A stretch of 6,328 nt of DNA from Candidatus Gastranaerophilales bacterium (GCA_944325615.1 CALVAU010000001.1:1-6328); one strand, 5' to 3'; shown: positions 1-5,347, counted from the stretch's first letter. Program-made: numbers and translations. Notes: generated by a model from the letters alone, not told the origin.

Positions 1-209
1 TAAGGCTTTTGGATAATGAAATTGCCTCATTATTCGTTCCTGCCGAAAAAAATCAAAATTCCATTATGAAAATCAAACACCTTCCTAACAGAGAATTTTA
101 CCTAAATCAAGTAGATGCCCCAAGAGAATTTGCACTAAAAGTTGTAGAAACTATCTGCGGCGGCGGTTTCTATCACGAAGAAGGTGCTAGAAAAAGCTTT
201 AATATTTAA
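1..209 (+). CDS. C-terminal fragment of an unrecognised protein (partial, 5' end outside window)
   Basis: The frame is open from the first base of the window to a TAA at 207-209, so about 68 residues of the C-terminus are visible. An internal TTG at 9 could be taken as a start, but the frame continues upstream of it and no convincing Shine-Dalgarno lies in place, so I read this as the 3' end of a longer gene. The tail is soluble-looking, with mixed charged and hydrophobic residues, a Gly-Gly-Gly-Phe-Tyr-His stretch near the end and a basic terminus. There is no membrane segment and no cysteine-pair motif. I do not recognise the family and assign no function. It converges on the minus-strand gene ending at 230, with only 20 bases between the stops and no clear terminator hairpin. 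Confidence 0.65.
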   Translation, partial: RLLDNEIASLFVPAEKNQNSIMKIKHLPNREFYLNQVDAPREFALKVVETICGGGFYHEEGARKSFNI

Positions 210-229
210 AACGACTTCTGCTTAATTAA

Positions 230-481
230 CTATTCCATAGTGATTTTAGAAGACATTTCAGCAACGATTCTTGCTATGTCAGATCCGCCTATTGCAACTT
301 CCAAAATCAAAGGACTTTGAATAAAAACGGTCTCAGAATACTCCATTGTATCGACATTTATAACATCAAATTCAACAAAATCGTCCCCGGCATAGACAAG
401 TTTTCCATACTCTCCGCCCATAGCCCAACGGATAAACATATATTGTTGTTCAAATTCTTTCAATTTCTCTATCAATCTCAT
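230..481 (-). CDS. Small Sm/Hfq-like fold candidate protein, 83 aa
   Basis: The start at 481 is chosen because AAGGA sits 7 bases upstream of this ATG. An in-frame ATG at 559 would add 26 residues but has no Shine-Dalgarno, and the extension overlaps a possible promoter. The protein has an amphipathic helix at about residues 2-14, then alternating hydrophobic strands: 15-20, 26-32 (GKLVYAG), 34-42 (DFVEFDVIN), 48-55 (YSETVFIQ) and 57-64 (LILEVAIG), and a final short helix at 67-78. A helix followed by five bent strands, with an Asp-Asp-Phe in the second or third strand, resembles the Sm fold of Hfq and of small Firmicute Sm-like proteins. This is pattern matching, not a proven homology, and no Hfq RNA-binding signature is clear. 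There is no signal peptide or membrane span. It could equally be an unrelated small beta-barrel. The gene stands alone on this strand, downstream of the terminator of the EF-hand gene. Confidence 0.7.
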   Translation of the reverse strand: MRLIEKLKEFEQQYMFIRWAMGGEYGKLVYAGDDFVEFDVINVDTMEYSETVFIQSPLILEVAIGGSDIARIVAEMSSKITME

Positions 482-527
482 AAATAAATCCTTAAATACT
501 ATTAATAACCTTCCCCGAAAAGTATGG

Positions 528-567
528 TCTATAACATATATTTTAGTTATTTTTTTCATAAAGTCAA
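528..567 (-). promoter_or_regulatory. Possible promoter of the Sm-like small gene
   Basis: On the minus strand, TTGACT at 567-562 resembles a -35 box. TGTTATAGA at 536-528 resembles an extended -10 (TG-n-TATAxx). The spacing between them is too long for both to act together, so the extended -10 would have to work largely alone. It would start a transcript near 521 with a leader of about 40 bases before the ATG at 481. AT-rich DNA produces such matches by chance, so this is tentative. Confidence 0.25.
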
Positions 568-587
568 GTTAAACTTAAGGAACCTGC

Positions 588-631
588 TTAAAAATAAGAC
601 CGGATAACAATCTTTGTATCCGATCTTATTT
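588..631 (-). terminator. Intrinsic terminator downstream of the EF-hand gene
   Basis: Arms at 592-606 and 617-631 pair over 15 positions with one mismatch (AATAAGACCGGATA against TATCCGATCTTATT). The ten-base loop can itself form three pairs. Read on the minus strand, the stem runs into a U-rich stretch (TTATTTTTAAG) about 70 bases after the stop of the 239-residue gene. This separates that gene from the small gene at 230-481. The plus-strand side is also T-rich, so some bidirectional activity is possible. Confidence 0.65.
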
Positions 632-700
632 AATTATTTTTACAATATTATTAATTATAAAAATTCTTATTGTCTGACTCTTCAACTATCCTATACCAGA

Positions 701-1420
701 TTATTCTTTAATTGGATTATTTTCTTTAGTCATTACTGGTATATCGCCAGACGGTTTTTCTATGCCTTGGGTTAAGCGTCCGATAATCATATTTCTGAAT
801 TCATCAATATTCATTGATACATCTGCACCAGCATATTGTTTGAATTCTTTGTATTTATCATTAATAAATTCAGCAACATTACTATATTTTGTAGGAAGCT
901 GATTACCATTTTTTACGTAATCATTAACAATATTATCAGTGTATTCTTGTGCTGAAACTTTTAAATCACCATCTGTGTCCATTTTTTTAAATTGTTCAAC
1001 AGCATCTTTATCACTGTCTATACCTTTAGTTTCTTCAGATTTAGAGGAAATATCATTTATTGCTCCGTTTACTCCACCTTCTATTGCAGCATTTGCTATA
1101 TCTGAATAATCTGAGTTATTGTTATTTGAAACAGTACCACTTGCGGTACCAGCTAACTTAACATCACCTTGATAAGGAACTGTTTGGTCAACTGTTCCTT
1201 CTAATATTCCATTAGTGTAACTTGGCACCTGTACAGTAAATGAACTTTCTCCATTAAATGAACCCTCCAAATAACCTTTACCTCCATAAGCTATAATATC
1301 TTTAGCAGCCACAAAAATAGTATTTGGTTTTTGACCTTGCGCCTTATCATTTACTTCCTTTTTCGATGATGAATTATTTGAATACGCACCAATCACTTTT
1401 GGATCAATTCCATCAACCAT
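701..1420 (-). CDS. EF-hand domain protein, 239 aa
   Basis: The start is supported by AAAGGAG at 1436-1430, 9 bases before the ATG. There is no signal peptide or membrane helix. Residues 1-35 are polar and Ser/Asn/Lys-rich. Residues 47-97 are beta-prone and Gly-rich, with three short 'LEGS / LEGT / LAGT' strand motifs at about 51, 73 and 89. Residues 98-140 are a low-complexity Asn/Ser/Asp linker. A canonical 12-residue EF-hand loop lies at 148-159, with ligands D148, D150, D152, K154 (backbone), S156 and E159 and hydrophobic V155 at position 8. A second, degenerate loop at about 196-207 keeps D200 and E207 but lacks the first Asp, as in many paired EF-hands. Calcium binding by the first loop is well supported; the cellular role is not. 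It may be a calcium-responsive protein, or be exported by a route that needs no classical signal peptide. It appears monocistronic, with its own terminator. Confidence 0.85.
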   Translation of the reverse strand: MVDGIDPKVIGAYSNNSSSKKEVNDKAQGQKPNTIFVAAKDIIAYGGKGYLEGSFNGESSFTVQVPSYTNGILEGTVDQTVPYQGDVKLAGTASGTVSNNNNSDYSDIANAAIEGGVNGAINDISSKSEETKGIDSDKDAVEQFKKMDTDGDLKVSAQEYTDNIVNDYVKNGNQLPTKYSNVAEFINDKYKEFKQYAGADVSMNIDEFRNMIIGRLTQGIEKPSGDIPVMTKENNPIKE

Positions 1421-1495
1421 AGAGTTATACTCCTTTCTCTAAATTTATTACTTCACTCGCATTTTATTGAATTAAACATATTATTATTAAGTATT

Positions 1496-1542
1496 TTTAT
1501 TCCATAAAATTGCATTTTTGAAGCAATCCCACATGGAATAAA
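1496..1542. repeat. Imperfect long inverted repeat / structured leader element
   Basis: A perfect 10-base-pair outer stem pairs TTTATTCCAT (1496-1505) with ATGGAATAAA (1533-1542). A nested 5-base-pair inner stem pairs ATTGC (1509-1513) with GCAAT (1523-1527), separated from the outer stem by a small asymmetric internal loop. Neither strand has a run of T directly after the stem, so it is not a standard terminator. It would lie about 75-120 bases upstream of the EF-hand gene start as a folded 5' leader if transcription begins to its right. It could instead be a protein-binding site. A third copy of the half-site, ATTCC, follows at 1542-1546. Confidence 0.5.
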
Positions 1543-1617
1543 TTCCGAAAACTTTTATTTATAAGGTATTCATAGCATTTACAAAACTTTATAAAGCTCA
1601 AACAAATATTATTCAAT

Positions 1618-1649
1618 AAAAAAAAGTCACACATTACTTGTGCGACTTT
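1618..1649 (-). terminator. Strong minus-strand intrinsic terminator
   Basis: Arms 1623-1633 and 1639-1649 form an 11-position stem with one mismatch and a 5-base loop (TTACT). On the minus strand the hairpin ends in eight consecutive U, which is the classical intrinsic form. On the plus strand the stem is followed by GAAC, so it should not terminate there. No annotated minus-strand protein gene ends just upstream. It must therefore end either a small RNA made in this gap or a long antisense transcript coming from the minus-strand gene at 2236-2571. Confidence 0.7.
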
Positions 1650-1712
1650 GAACAATAATCTTGGGAGGAGATTTGGGGATAGTTGTACATGCATGATAAG
1701 CCAAGCATGTTA
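1618..1712 (-). ncRNA. Candidate small RNA: hairpin, C-rich anti-SD stretch, terminator
   Basis: Read on the minus strand the order is as follows. A hairpin with 6-base-pair arms ACATGC/GCATGT and a 12-base loop (1710-1687) comes first. Next is a linker whose 20 bases at 1680-1661 are C-rich (ATCCCC, then CTCCTCCC) and complementary to Shine-Dalgarno sequences. The terminator hairpin with its U tract (1649-1618) ends it. Two hairpins flanking an unpaired CU-rich element is the layout of cyanobacterial Yfr1 and of several bacterial small RNAs that bind ribosome-binding sites. The hexamer CUCCUC also occurs in the Yfr1 core, but I see no homology beyond that. The 5' end is uncertain because no clear minus-strand promoter was found; TATAAA at 1770-1765 would give a longer form of about 140 bases. 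The alternative is a folded aroQ leader on the plus strand. Confidence 0.35.
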
Positions 1713-1748
1713 TTTTTGTTACATTAGTCACAAAAAATTTAATAAAAA

Positions 1749-1777
1749 TTTACAATTAATTGATTTTATATTACAAT
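1749..1777 (+). promoter_or_regulatory. Predicted sigma-70-type promoter of aroQ
   Basis: TTTACA at 1749-1754 (5 of 6 to the -35 consensus) and TACAAT at 1772-1777 (5 of 6 to the -10) are separated by the ideal 17 bases. Initiation near 1784 would give a very short leader of about 14 bases that begins at the AGGAG Shine-Dalgarno. That is workable but tight, so an additional upstream promoter is possible. Confidence 0.45.
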
Positions 1778-1797
1778 TGTTGCAGGAGAAAACGATT

Positions 1798-2235
1798 ATG
1801 AAAATTTTGGTAATAAACGGCGTAAATATGAATATGCTTGGAATTCGAGAACCGGAAAAGTATGGTAGCATGACACTAAAAGACTTAGAAAAAGAATTAT
1901 ATGCATATTCTTTTGAATTGGGTATTGACATAGAAACTTACCAAAGTAATCACGAAGGTGAAATCGTTGAGAAAATTCAACAAGCATTTAATAATACTGA
2001 TGGTATCGTTCTAAATGCTGCAGCATACACTCACACAAGCGTTGCAATAAGAGATGCAATTAGTGCCGTAAATATTCCGACGATTGAAGTTCATATGACA
2101 AACATCCACGCAAGAGAAGACTTCAGACAGAAATCTCTAATTGCGCCAGTATGCAAAGGCCAAATATCAGGATTCGGGATTGACAGCTATAAACTTGCAC
2201 TAAAAGCACTTTGCAACTTGCTTAATAACAAATAA
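1798..2235 (+). CDS. aroQ: Type II 3-dehydroquinate dehydratase (145 aa)
   Basis: This cytosolic enzyme catalyses the reversible dehydration of 3-dehydroquinate to 3-dehydroshikimate, step three of the shikimate pathway to aromatic amino acids. The ATG at 1798 is preceded by AGGAG (1784-1788), 9 bases away, and gives 145 residues, the normal family length; a TTG at 1648 in the same frame would add a non-homologous leader. Family landmarks are all present: the N-terminal strand ending in N-x-N-x-L-G, R17 and catalytic Y22 in the mobile loop (REPEKYG), QSNHEGE at 49-55, the AYTHTS block at 76-81, EVHMTNIHARE at 97-107 with catalytic H99, and R110. Two local departures are seen: Val replaces Pro in the usual GPN (residue 9), and Ala-Ala replaces Pro-Gly before AYTHTS (74-75). 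Catalytic residues are intact, so activity is expected. No other shikimate gene is adjacent. Confidence 0.96.
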   Translation: MKILVINGVNMNMLGIREPEKYGSMTLKDLEKELYAYSFELGIDIETYQSNHEGEIVEKIQQAFNNTDGIVLNAAAYTHTSVAIRDAISAVNIPTIEVHMTNIHAREDFRQKSLIAPVCKGQISGFGIDSYKLALKALCNLLNNK

Positions 2236-2571
2236 TTATTTTTGAAATTCTTTTACGAAACCATCCATCAATTTTGCTGCATTTTCGTATCCGACTTGGG
2301 ATTCTGCAACATCAAAGAATTTGTTAGCTTTTTCAACAAATTCAGGGTTTTCCATTAAAAATTTTATATCTTTATCAATAGGATTACCTTGGAACACCAA
2401 AGAGCGGCCTGTAACAGCAGAAGGCATTTGAGACAAATCCTGCATTTCATTTTGTTGAGAAGCCTCTGGCTGAGTTACTTCCTGTTGTGGAGCTGAGTTT
2501 TCTTTTTGCTGGTCGTATTTTTGGACTCCAGCAAAACTCAAATTATTCGGGTTATTATTGATTTCTCTCAT
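2236..2571 (-). CDS. Small Gln/Asn-rich hypothetical protein with SFxG motif (111 aa)
   Basis: Two ATGs compete. The one at 2580 has AAAGG touching it with no spacing. The one at 2571 has AAAGGA 8 bases upstream, so I choose 2571. Residues 1-9 are Asn-rich and lead into LSFAG at 11-15. Residues 20-50 are a disordered Gln/Glu/Pro-rich linker. A second similar motif, LVFQG, is at 58-62. Residues 65-111 are predicted helical and charged (DIKFLMENPEF, then VEKANKFFDVAESQ and a C-terminal helix). There is no signal peptide or membrane span. An N-terminal 'NxSFxG' tag recurs, from memory, in many small proteins of gut Melainabacteria; the role is unknown. The gene is tail to tail with aroQ with no intergenic base, so the two transcripts must overlap or end inside each other. 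Confidence 0.75.
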   Translation of the reverse strand: MREINNNPNNLSFAGVQKYDQQKENSAPQQEVTQPEASQQNEMQDLSQMPSAVTGRSLVFQGNPIDKDIKFLMENPEFVEKANKFFDVAESQVGYENAAKLMDGFVKEFQK

Positions 2572-2637
2572 AGTTCCCATCCTTTACTTTCGGGGTCATA
2601 CTTTCTCGCACAAGTTTAATTCATGTTTATTATAATT

Positions 2638-2665
2638 ATTATATACGATTTATATAATTTTGCAA
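2638..2665 (-). promoter_or_regulatory. Predicted promoter of the Gln/Asn-rich small gene
   Basis: On the minus strand, TTGCAA at 2665-2660 and a perfect TATAAT at 2643-2638 are separated by 16 bases. Transcription would begin near 2631 and give a leader of about 60 bases. A second TATAAT-like run lies a few bases downstream. Confidence 0.5.
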
Positions 2666-2814
2666 ATCTCACTCGCGCTTTTTAGCTTTAAAACACAAAA
2701 AAGTTTTTTTTTGCTAGTTCATTTAAAAAAAATTACAAAAATTAATATTTAAGAAAAAAACAGCAAATTTTTATGTTATCATTTATTATATAAATAAAGT
2801 AGGTTTTAAATAGA

Positions 2815-3948
2815 ATGAATTTTATAAATCTGTTTTCAGGCTTGAATTTAAAAGAAATAATACAACGACTTCCTGATGCTGTTCTTTTGATAAACGAGGA
2901 AGGACGTGTTTTATGGTCAAACAGAGAAGCTGAATTTTTATTTGATATAGATACAACAGACGAAATTGATTATTATTTTGATGACCTTGTCAATAAAGGA
3001 ACTGAATTGGCAAGTCAGTCTGCTTTAAAAAGGACACCGGTTATAGCAGGTGCGCTCAGAGAAGGGAATAAAGAATTCTTTATCGAAATGAATGCATCTC
3101 AATATGAAGATCAATATATAATTACCATTAGAGATGTCACAGCAATGACAAAAGTTCTTGCAAATGCCGAAAAAACAGGCAAATTGAATAAAGATAAGAA
3201 CATAATGCTTACAAGATTATCTCATGATTTCAAATCCCCATTGCAATCAATAATAGGTTTTTCTAACGCACTTTTAGACGGGCTCGGGGGACAAATCAGC
3301 GAAAAGCAAGATAAATACGTAAGAATTATCAAAAAAAATGCATCTGAATTACTTTATTTTATAGACAAATTTTTTGAATTTTCAAAAGCTGAATCAAGCC
3401 TTGTGAAATTTGAAATAAAAACTTTTGATATTGTAAATGCCGTTCAAGAAATTATAAAATCAAACGAGTCTGCATTAGAAAATAAAAAAGTTGAGCTGAC
3501 ACTTGATTATTCTGATTTGGCAAGTAAACCGGTAACAACAGATGAAAGTGTTGTAAAAACTGCATTACAAAACATTCTTGAAGTATCTAACAAATTAACC
3601 GAAATCGGTACTATCGAAATAAAGCTTTCCAATCCTGAATTGGAATTAGTTGCAAAAAGAGGTGTAAAAATAATAAATAACGCAGAAAACACCTCATATA
3701 TCTTAATTTCCATTAAAGATACCGGAATGGGGATAAAAGATAATGAATTAATTGAACTTTTTGAGCCTTATTCTCAGCTCGAAAAACAAAACAAGAAAAA
3801 CTTTCTAAGATCCATAAGCTTATATACCGCAAAAACCCTCATTGACAGGCTTAACGGAACAATTTGGGTTGAATCGGAAATAATGAAGGGAACAACATTT
3901 AATATTATATTACCTATTGAAAAAGGAATTATTTTAGAAGATGAGTAG
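2815..3948 (+). CDS. Soluble PAS-domain sensor histidine kinase with degenerate ATPase domain (377 aa)
   Basis: No transmembrane segment is present, so it is cytosolic. A PAS domain spans about residues 12-113 (LPDAVLLINEEGRVLWSN at 19-36, ending in ITIRDVTA), followed by a short linker. The dimerisation/phosphoacceptor domain has a good H-box, LSHDFKSPLQ, with H137. The HATPase domain (about 240-370) keeps the G1 box DTGMGI (D302, G304, G306) and an F-box-like ELFEPYSQ. The N-box reads NILEVSNK, with Val257 where the Mg-ATP-binding Asn is expected. The usual GLGL of the G2 box is replaced by S333-I-S-L336. ATP turnover may therefore be weak or absent, leaving a phosphatase, scaffold or heterodimer partner; the reading frame is otherwise intact. 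The Shine-Dalgarno is weak (TAGG, 11 bases upstream) and a TATAAA lies at 2789-2794. Its last 8 bases overlap the transporter ATPase gene. No response regulator is in view. Confidence 0.88.
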   Translation: MNFINLFSGLNLKEIIQRLPDAVLLINEEGRVLWSNREAEFLFDIDTTDEIDYYFDDLVNKGTELASQSALKRTPVIAGALREGNKEFFIEMNASQYEDQYIITIRDVTAMTKVLANAEKTGKLNKDKNIMLTRLSHDFKSPLQSIIGFSNALLDGLGGQISEKQDKYVRIIKKNASELLYFIDKFFEFSKAESSLVKFEIKTFDIVNAVQEIIKSNESALENKKVELTLDYSDLASKPVTTDESVVKTALQNILEVSNKLTEIGTIEIKLSNPELELVAKRGVKIINNAENTSYILISIKDTGMGIKDNELIELFEPYSQLEKQNKKNFLRSISLYTAKTLIDRLNGTIWVESEIMKGTTFNIILPIEKGIILEDE

Positions 3949-4978
3949 CGTAACACTTAAAAATGTCTGTAAAAAATACGACAGCAAAGTCGTAATAGAT
4001 AATATTGACTTGGAAATAAAAGATAAAGAATTTGTAGTATTAGTAGGGGCTTCCGGTTGCGGGAAATCTACTATTTTGAGAATGATCGCAGGACTTGAAG
4101 AAATTTCAAGCGGGGATATTTTAATCGGCGACAAAAAAGTTAATGATATTCCACCGAAAGACCGCGATATTGCTTTTGTTTTTCAAAGTTACGCCCTATA
4201 TCCTCATATGACGGTTCGTGAAAATATCGCGTTCGGACTAAAAATGAGAAAGGTTGACAAGGCAACAATTGAGAAAAAAGTGCAAGAAGCTGCAGAAATT
4301 CTAAATTTAACAGAATATCTTGACAGGAAACCAAAACAGCTTTCAGGCGGGCAAAGACAAAGAGTTGCACTGGGCAGAGCAATCGTCAGAAATCCGAAAG
4401 TATTTTTAATGGATGAGCCGCTCTCAAATTTGGATGCAAAACTACGCGTACAAATGCGTGCAGAAATTAAAAAGCTACACGAAAAATTACAAACAACTTT
4501 CATTTACGTAACCCACGACCAGACAGAGGCATTGACTATGGGAGATAGAATAGTTGTTTTGGACAAAGGAAAAATTCAGCAAGTAGCAGCACCTGAGGAA
4601 ATTTATTCTAACCCTGCAAATACATTTGTTGCGGGATTTGTCGGCTCTCCGCAGATGAATTTTATCAACGCAAAAATAGAAAACGGTTCAATAAAATTTG
4701 CAGATGTAAGTTTCAAAGCTGATAACCTTCCTGATTGTGAAAATATAATATTAGGAATTCGACCTGAAAAAATGGTCGCAAACGGTGATATAAAATTTAG
4801 AGCAAAAACTGATATCTATGAACTTTTAGGAAGTGAAAAAATTGTATATTTCAATATTGGGGATGCAAAATGCAGCGCTAAATTACCGCCCGAATTTGAA
4901 ATCAAAGAATACATAGATTTAAGTGTCAAAAAAGAAGATATATACTTTTTTAATTCAACAACAGGCAATAGAATTTAG
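3941..4978 (+). CDS. MalK/UgpC-family ABC importer ATP-binding protein (345 aa)
   Basis: This is the ATP-hydrolysing subunit of a carbohydrate-type (CUT1) ABC importer, acting as a dimer on the inner face of the membrane. Motifs in order are Walker A GASGCGKST (36-44), Q-loop Q82, signature LSGGQRQR (134-141), Walker B VFLMDEP with catalytic E159, D-loop SNLDAK and H-loop H192. After residue 230 (FVAGFVGSPQMNF) comes the C-terminal TOBE/regulatory domain with the family's LGIRPE block at 271-276. At 345 residues it is slightly short for the family, mainly in the C-terminal domain. The substrate cannot be told from sequence; annotation pipelines often call such proteins UgpC, MalK or MsmX. The ATG lies inside the last codons of the kinase gene with only a poor Shine-Dalgarno, which suggests translational coupling. 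No permease or binding protein is beside it, so it may energise several importers encoded elsewhere, as MsmX does. Confidence 0.95.
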   Translation: MSSVTLKNVCKKYDSKVVIDNIDLEIKDKEFVVLVGASGCGKSTILRMIAGLEEISSGDILIGDKKVNDIPPKDRDIAFVFQSYALYPHMTVRENIAFGLKMRKVDKATIEKKVQEAAEILNLTEYLDRKPKQLSGGQRQRVALGRAIVRNPKVFLMDEPLSNLDAKLRVQMRAEIKKLHEKLQTTFIYVTHDQTEALTMGDRIVVLDKGKIQQVAAPEEIYSNPANTFVAGFVGSPQMNFINAKIENGSIKFADVSFKADNLPDCENIILGIRPEKMVANGDIKFRAKTDIYELLGSEKIVYFNIGDAKCSAKLPPEFEIKEYIDLSVKKEDIYFFNSTTGNRI

Positions 4979-5008
4979 CAATAAATATCAACTTATAAAG
5001 ACTAATAA

Positions 5009-5182
5009 CTACTGGTTTTTACCAGAATCTTTTTCATTACAATTTTCTACCCAAATAACAGTCATATTAATGGGTTTGACGAAAGGATTTGACATTGAAA
5101 ACTTTTTTGCACTTTCTTTAGTCAATCTGTCGTAATACGAAATTTTCTCAGATAATTTTTTTGTATAGTTAAGCAAATTCAT
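5009..5182 (-). CDS. Possible small protein, 57 aa, unrecognised
   Basis: The frame encodes a polar, Lys/Asn/Ser-rich peptide: a predicted amphipathic helix (about 2-30, LNYTKKLSEKISYYDRLTKE), then a PFVKPIN turn, one hydrophobic strand (MTVIWVE, 40-46) and a charged tail. The ATG at 5182 has a modest GGGA 8 bases upstream. A GTG at 5230 preceded by AGGGA would give 73 residues, and the frame is open to 5254. No family is recognised, and there is no signal peptide or membrane span. Residue order and codon choice look like this genome's coding style, but the length is short enough for chance. It converges with the transporter ATPase gene, 30 bases apart. Confidence 0.4.
   Translation of the reverse strand: MNLLNYTKKLSEKISYYDRLTKESAKKFSMSNPFVKPINMTVIWVENCNEKDSGKNQ
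5012..5033 (+). terminator. Weak candidate terminator of the kinase/transporter ATPase unit
   Basis: CTGGT (5012-5016) and ACCAG (5021-5025) form a tight 5-base-pair hairpin with a TTTT loop, followed within a few bases by TCTTTTT on the plus strand. It is 33 bases after the ATPase stop, the right place for the unit to end. The stem is short, and it also forms the last codons of the candidate minus-strand small gene. Confidence 0.3.
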
Positions 5183-5338
5183 ATAATCATTCCCACTATT
5201 ACATACTTGTATTATGCATTTTTTAATCACCCATATAATCCCTAAAAAGTACAATTTTTAGCTTACAATCTAATTAATTCGGCTAATCCTCCAAAGCAAT
5301 TGCATAACTCAAAATAAATTATTACCATTTTTAAGAGA

Positions 5339-5347
5339 AAAGGAGGT
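5339..5347 (+). promoter_or_regulatory. Near-perfect Shine-Dalgarno of rubrerythrin
   Basis: AAAGGAGGT directly upstream of the ATG at 5351 is close to a full complement of the 16S rRNA 3' end. It is much stronger than the other ribosome-binding sites in the window, which suggests high translation of the peroxide-defence protein. Confidence 0.75.

Larger units (their letters stand above)
1421..1797. other. 377-base intergenic region between the EF-hand gene and aroQ
   Basis: No convincing protein gene is present. From left to right it contains the EF-hand gene Shine-Dalgarno (1430-1436), an imperfect stem-loop at 1496-1542, and the palindrome CTTTATAAAG (about 1587-1596). A minus-strand terminator hairpin (1618-1649) follows, then a G-rich plus-strand stretch (1661-1680) that is conspicuous in this AT-rich DNA. 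A 6-base-pair hairpin (1687-1710), a good aroQ promoter (1749-1777) and the aroQ Shine-Dalgarno (1784-1788) complete it. The divergent arrangement makes it the control region for both flanking genes. Confidence 0.7.

Noticed and set aside
482..559. 26-residue N-terminal extension of the Sm-like protein
   Set aside because: The ATG at 559 has no Shine-Dalgarno, whereas the ATG at 481 has AAGGA at good spacing.
1497..1694. Minus-strand open frame of 65 codons
   Set aside because: It runs straight through the U-tract terminator hairpin, has a Cys/Phe/Leu composition typical of translated AT-rich non-coding DNA, and lacks a ribosome-binding site.
1660..1727. Plus-strand leader peptide after the GGGAGGAG sequence
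   Set aside because: Possible starts are either too close to or too far from the purine run, and the resulting peptides (7-14 codons) carry no run of regulatory codons for an aromatic amino acid.
1648..1797. N-terminal extension of AroQ from a TTG at 1648
   Set aside because: The added 50 residues match nothing in the family and cross the promoter and hairpins; the ATG at 1798 has a good Shine-Dalgarno and gives the normal family length.
4204..4503. Open frames antisense to the transporter ATPase gene
   Set aside because: They mirror the strongly conserved ATPase reading frame and show no ribosome-binding site or recognisable domain.
5242..5261. Perfect hairpin CTAAAAA/TTTTTAG as a terminator
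   Set aside because: The stem is all A/T apart from one pair, and neither strand has a following T run; at most it is a weak DNA-binding palindrome.
5262..5338. PerR- or Fur-type operator before rubrerythrin
   Set aside because: I searched for a TTATAAT-n-ATTATAA-like palindrome and found only partial AT-rich matches that are expected by chance.
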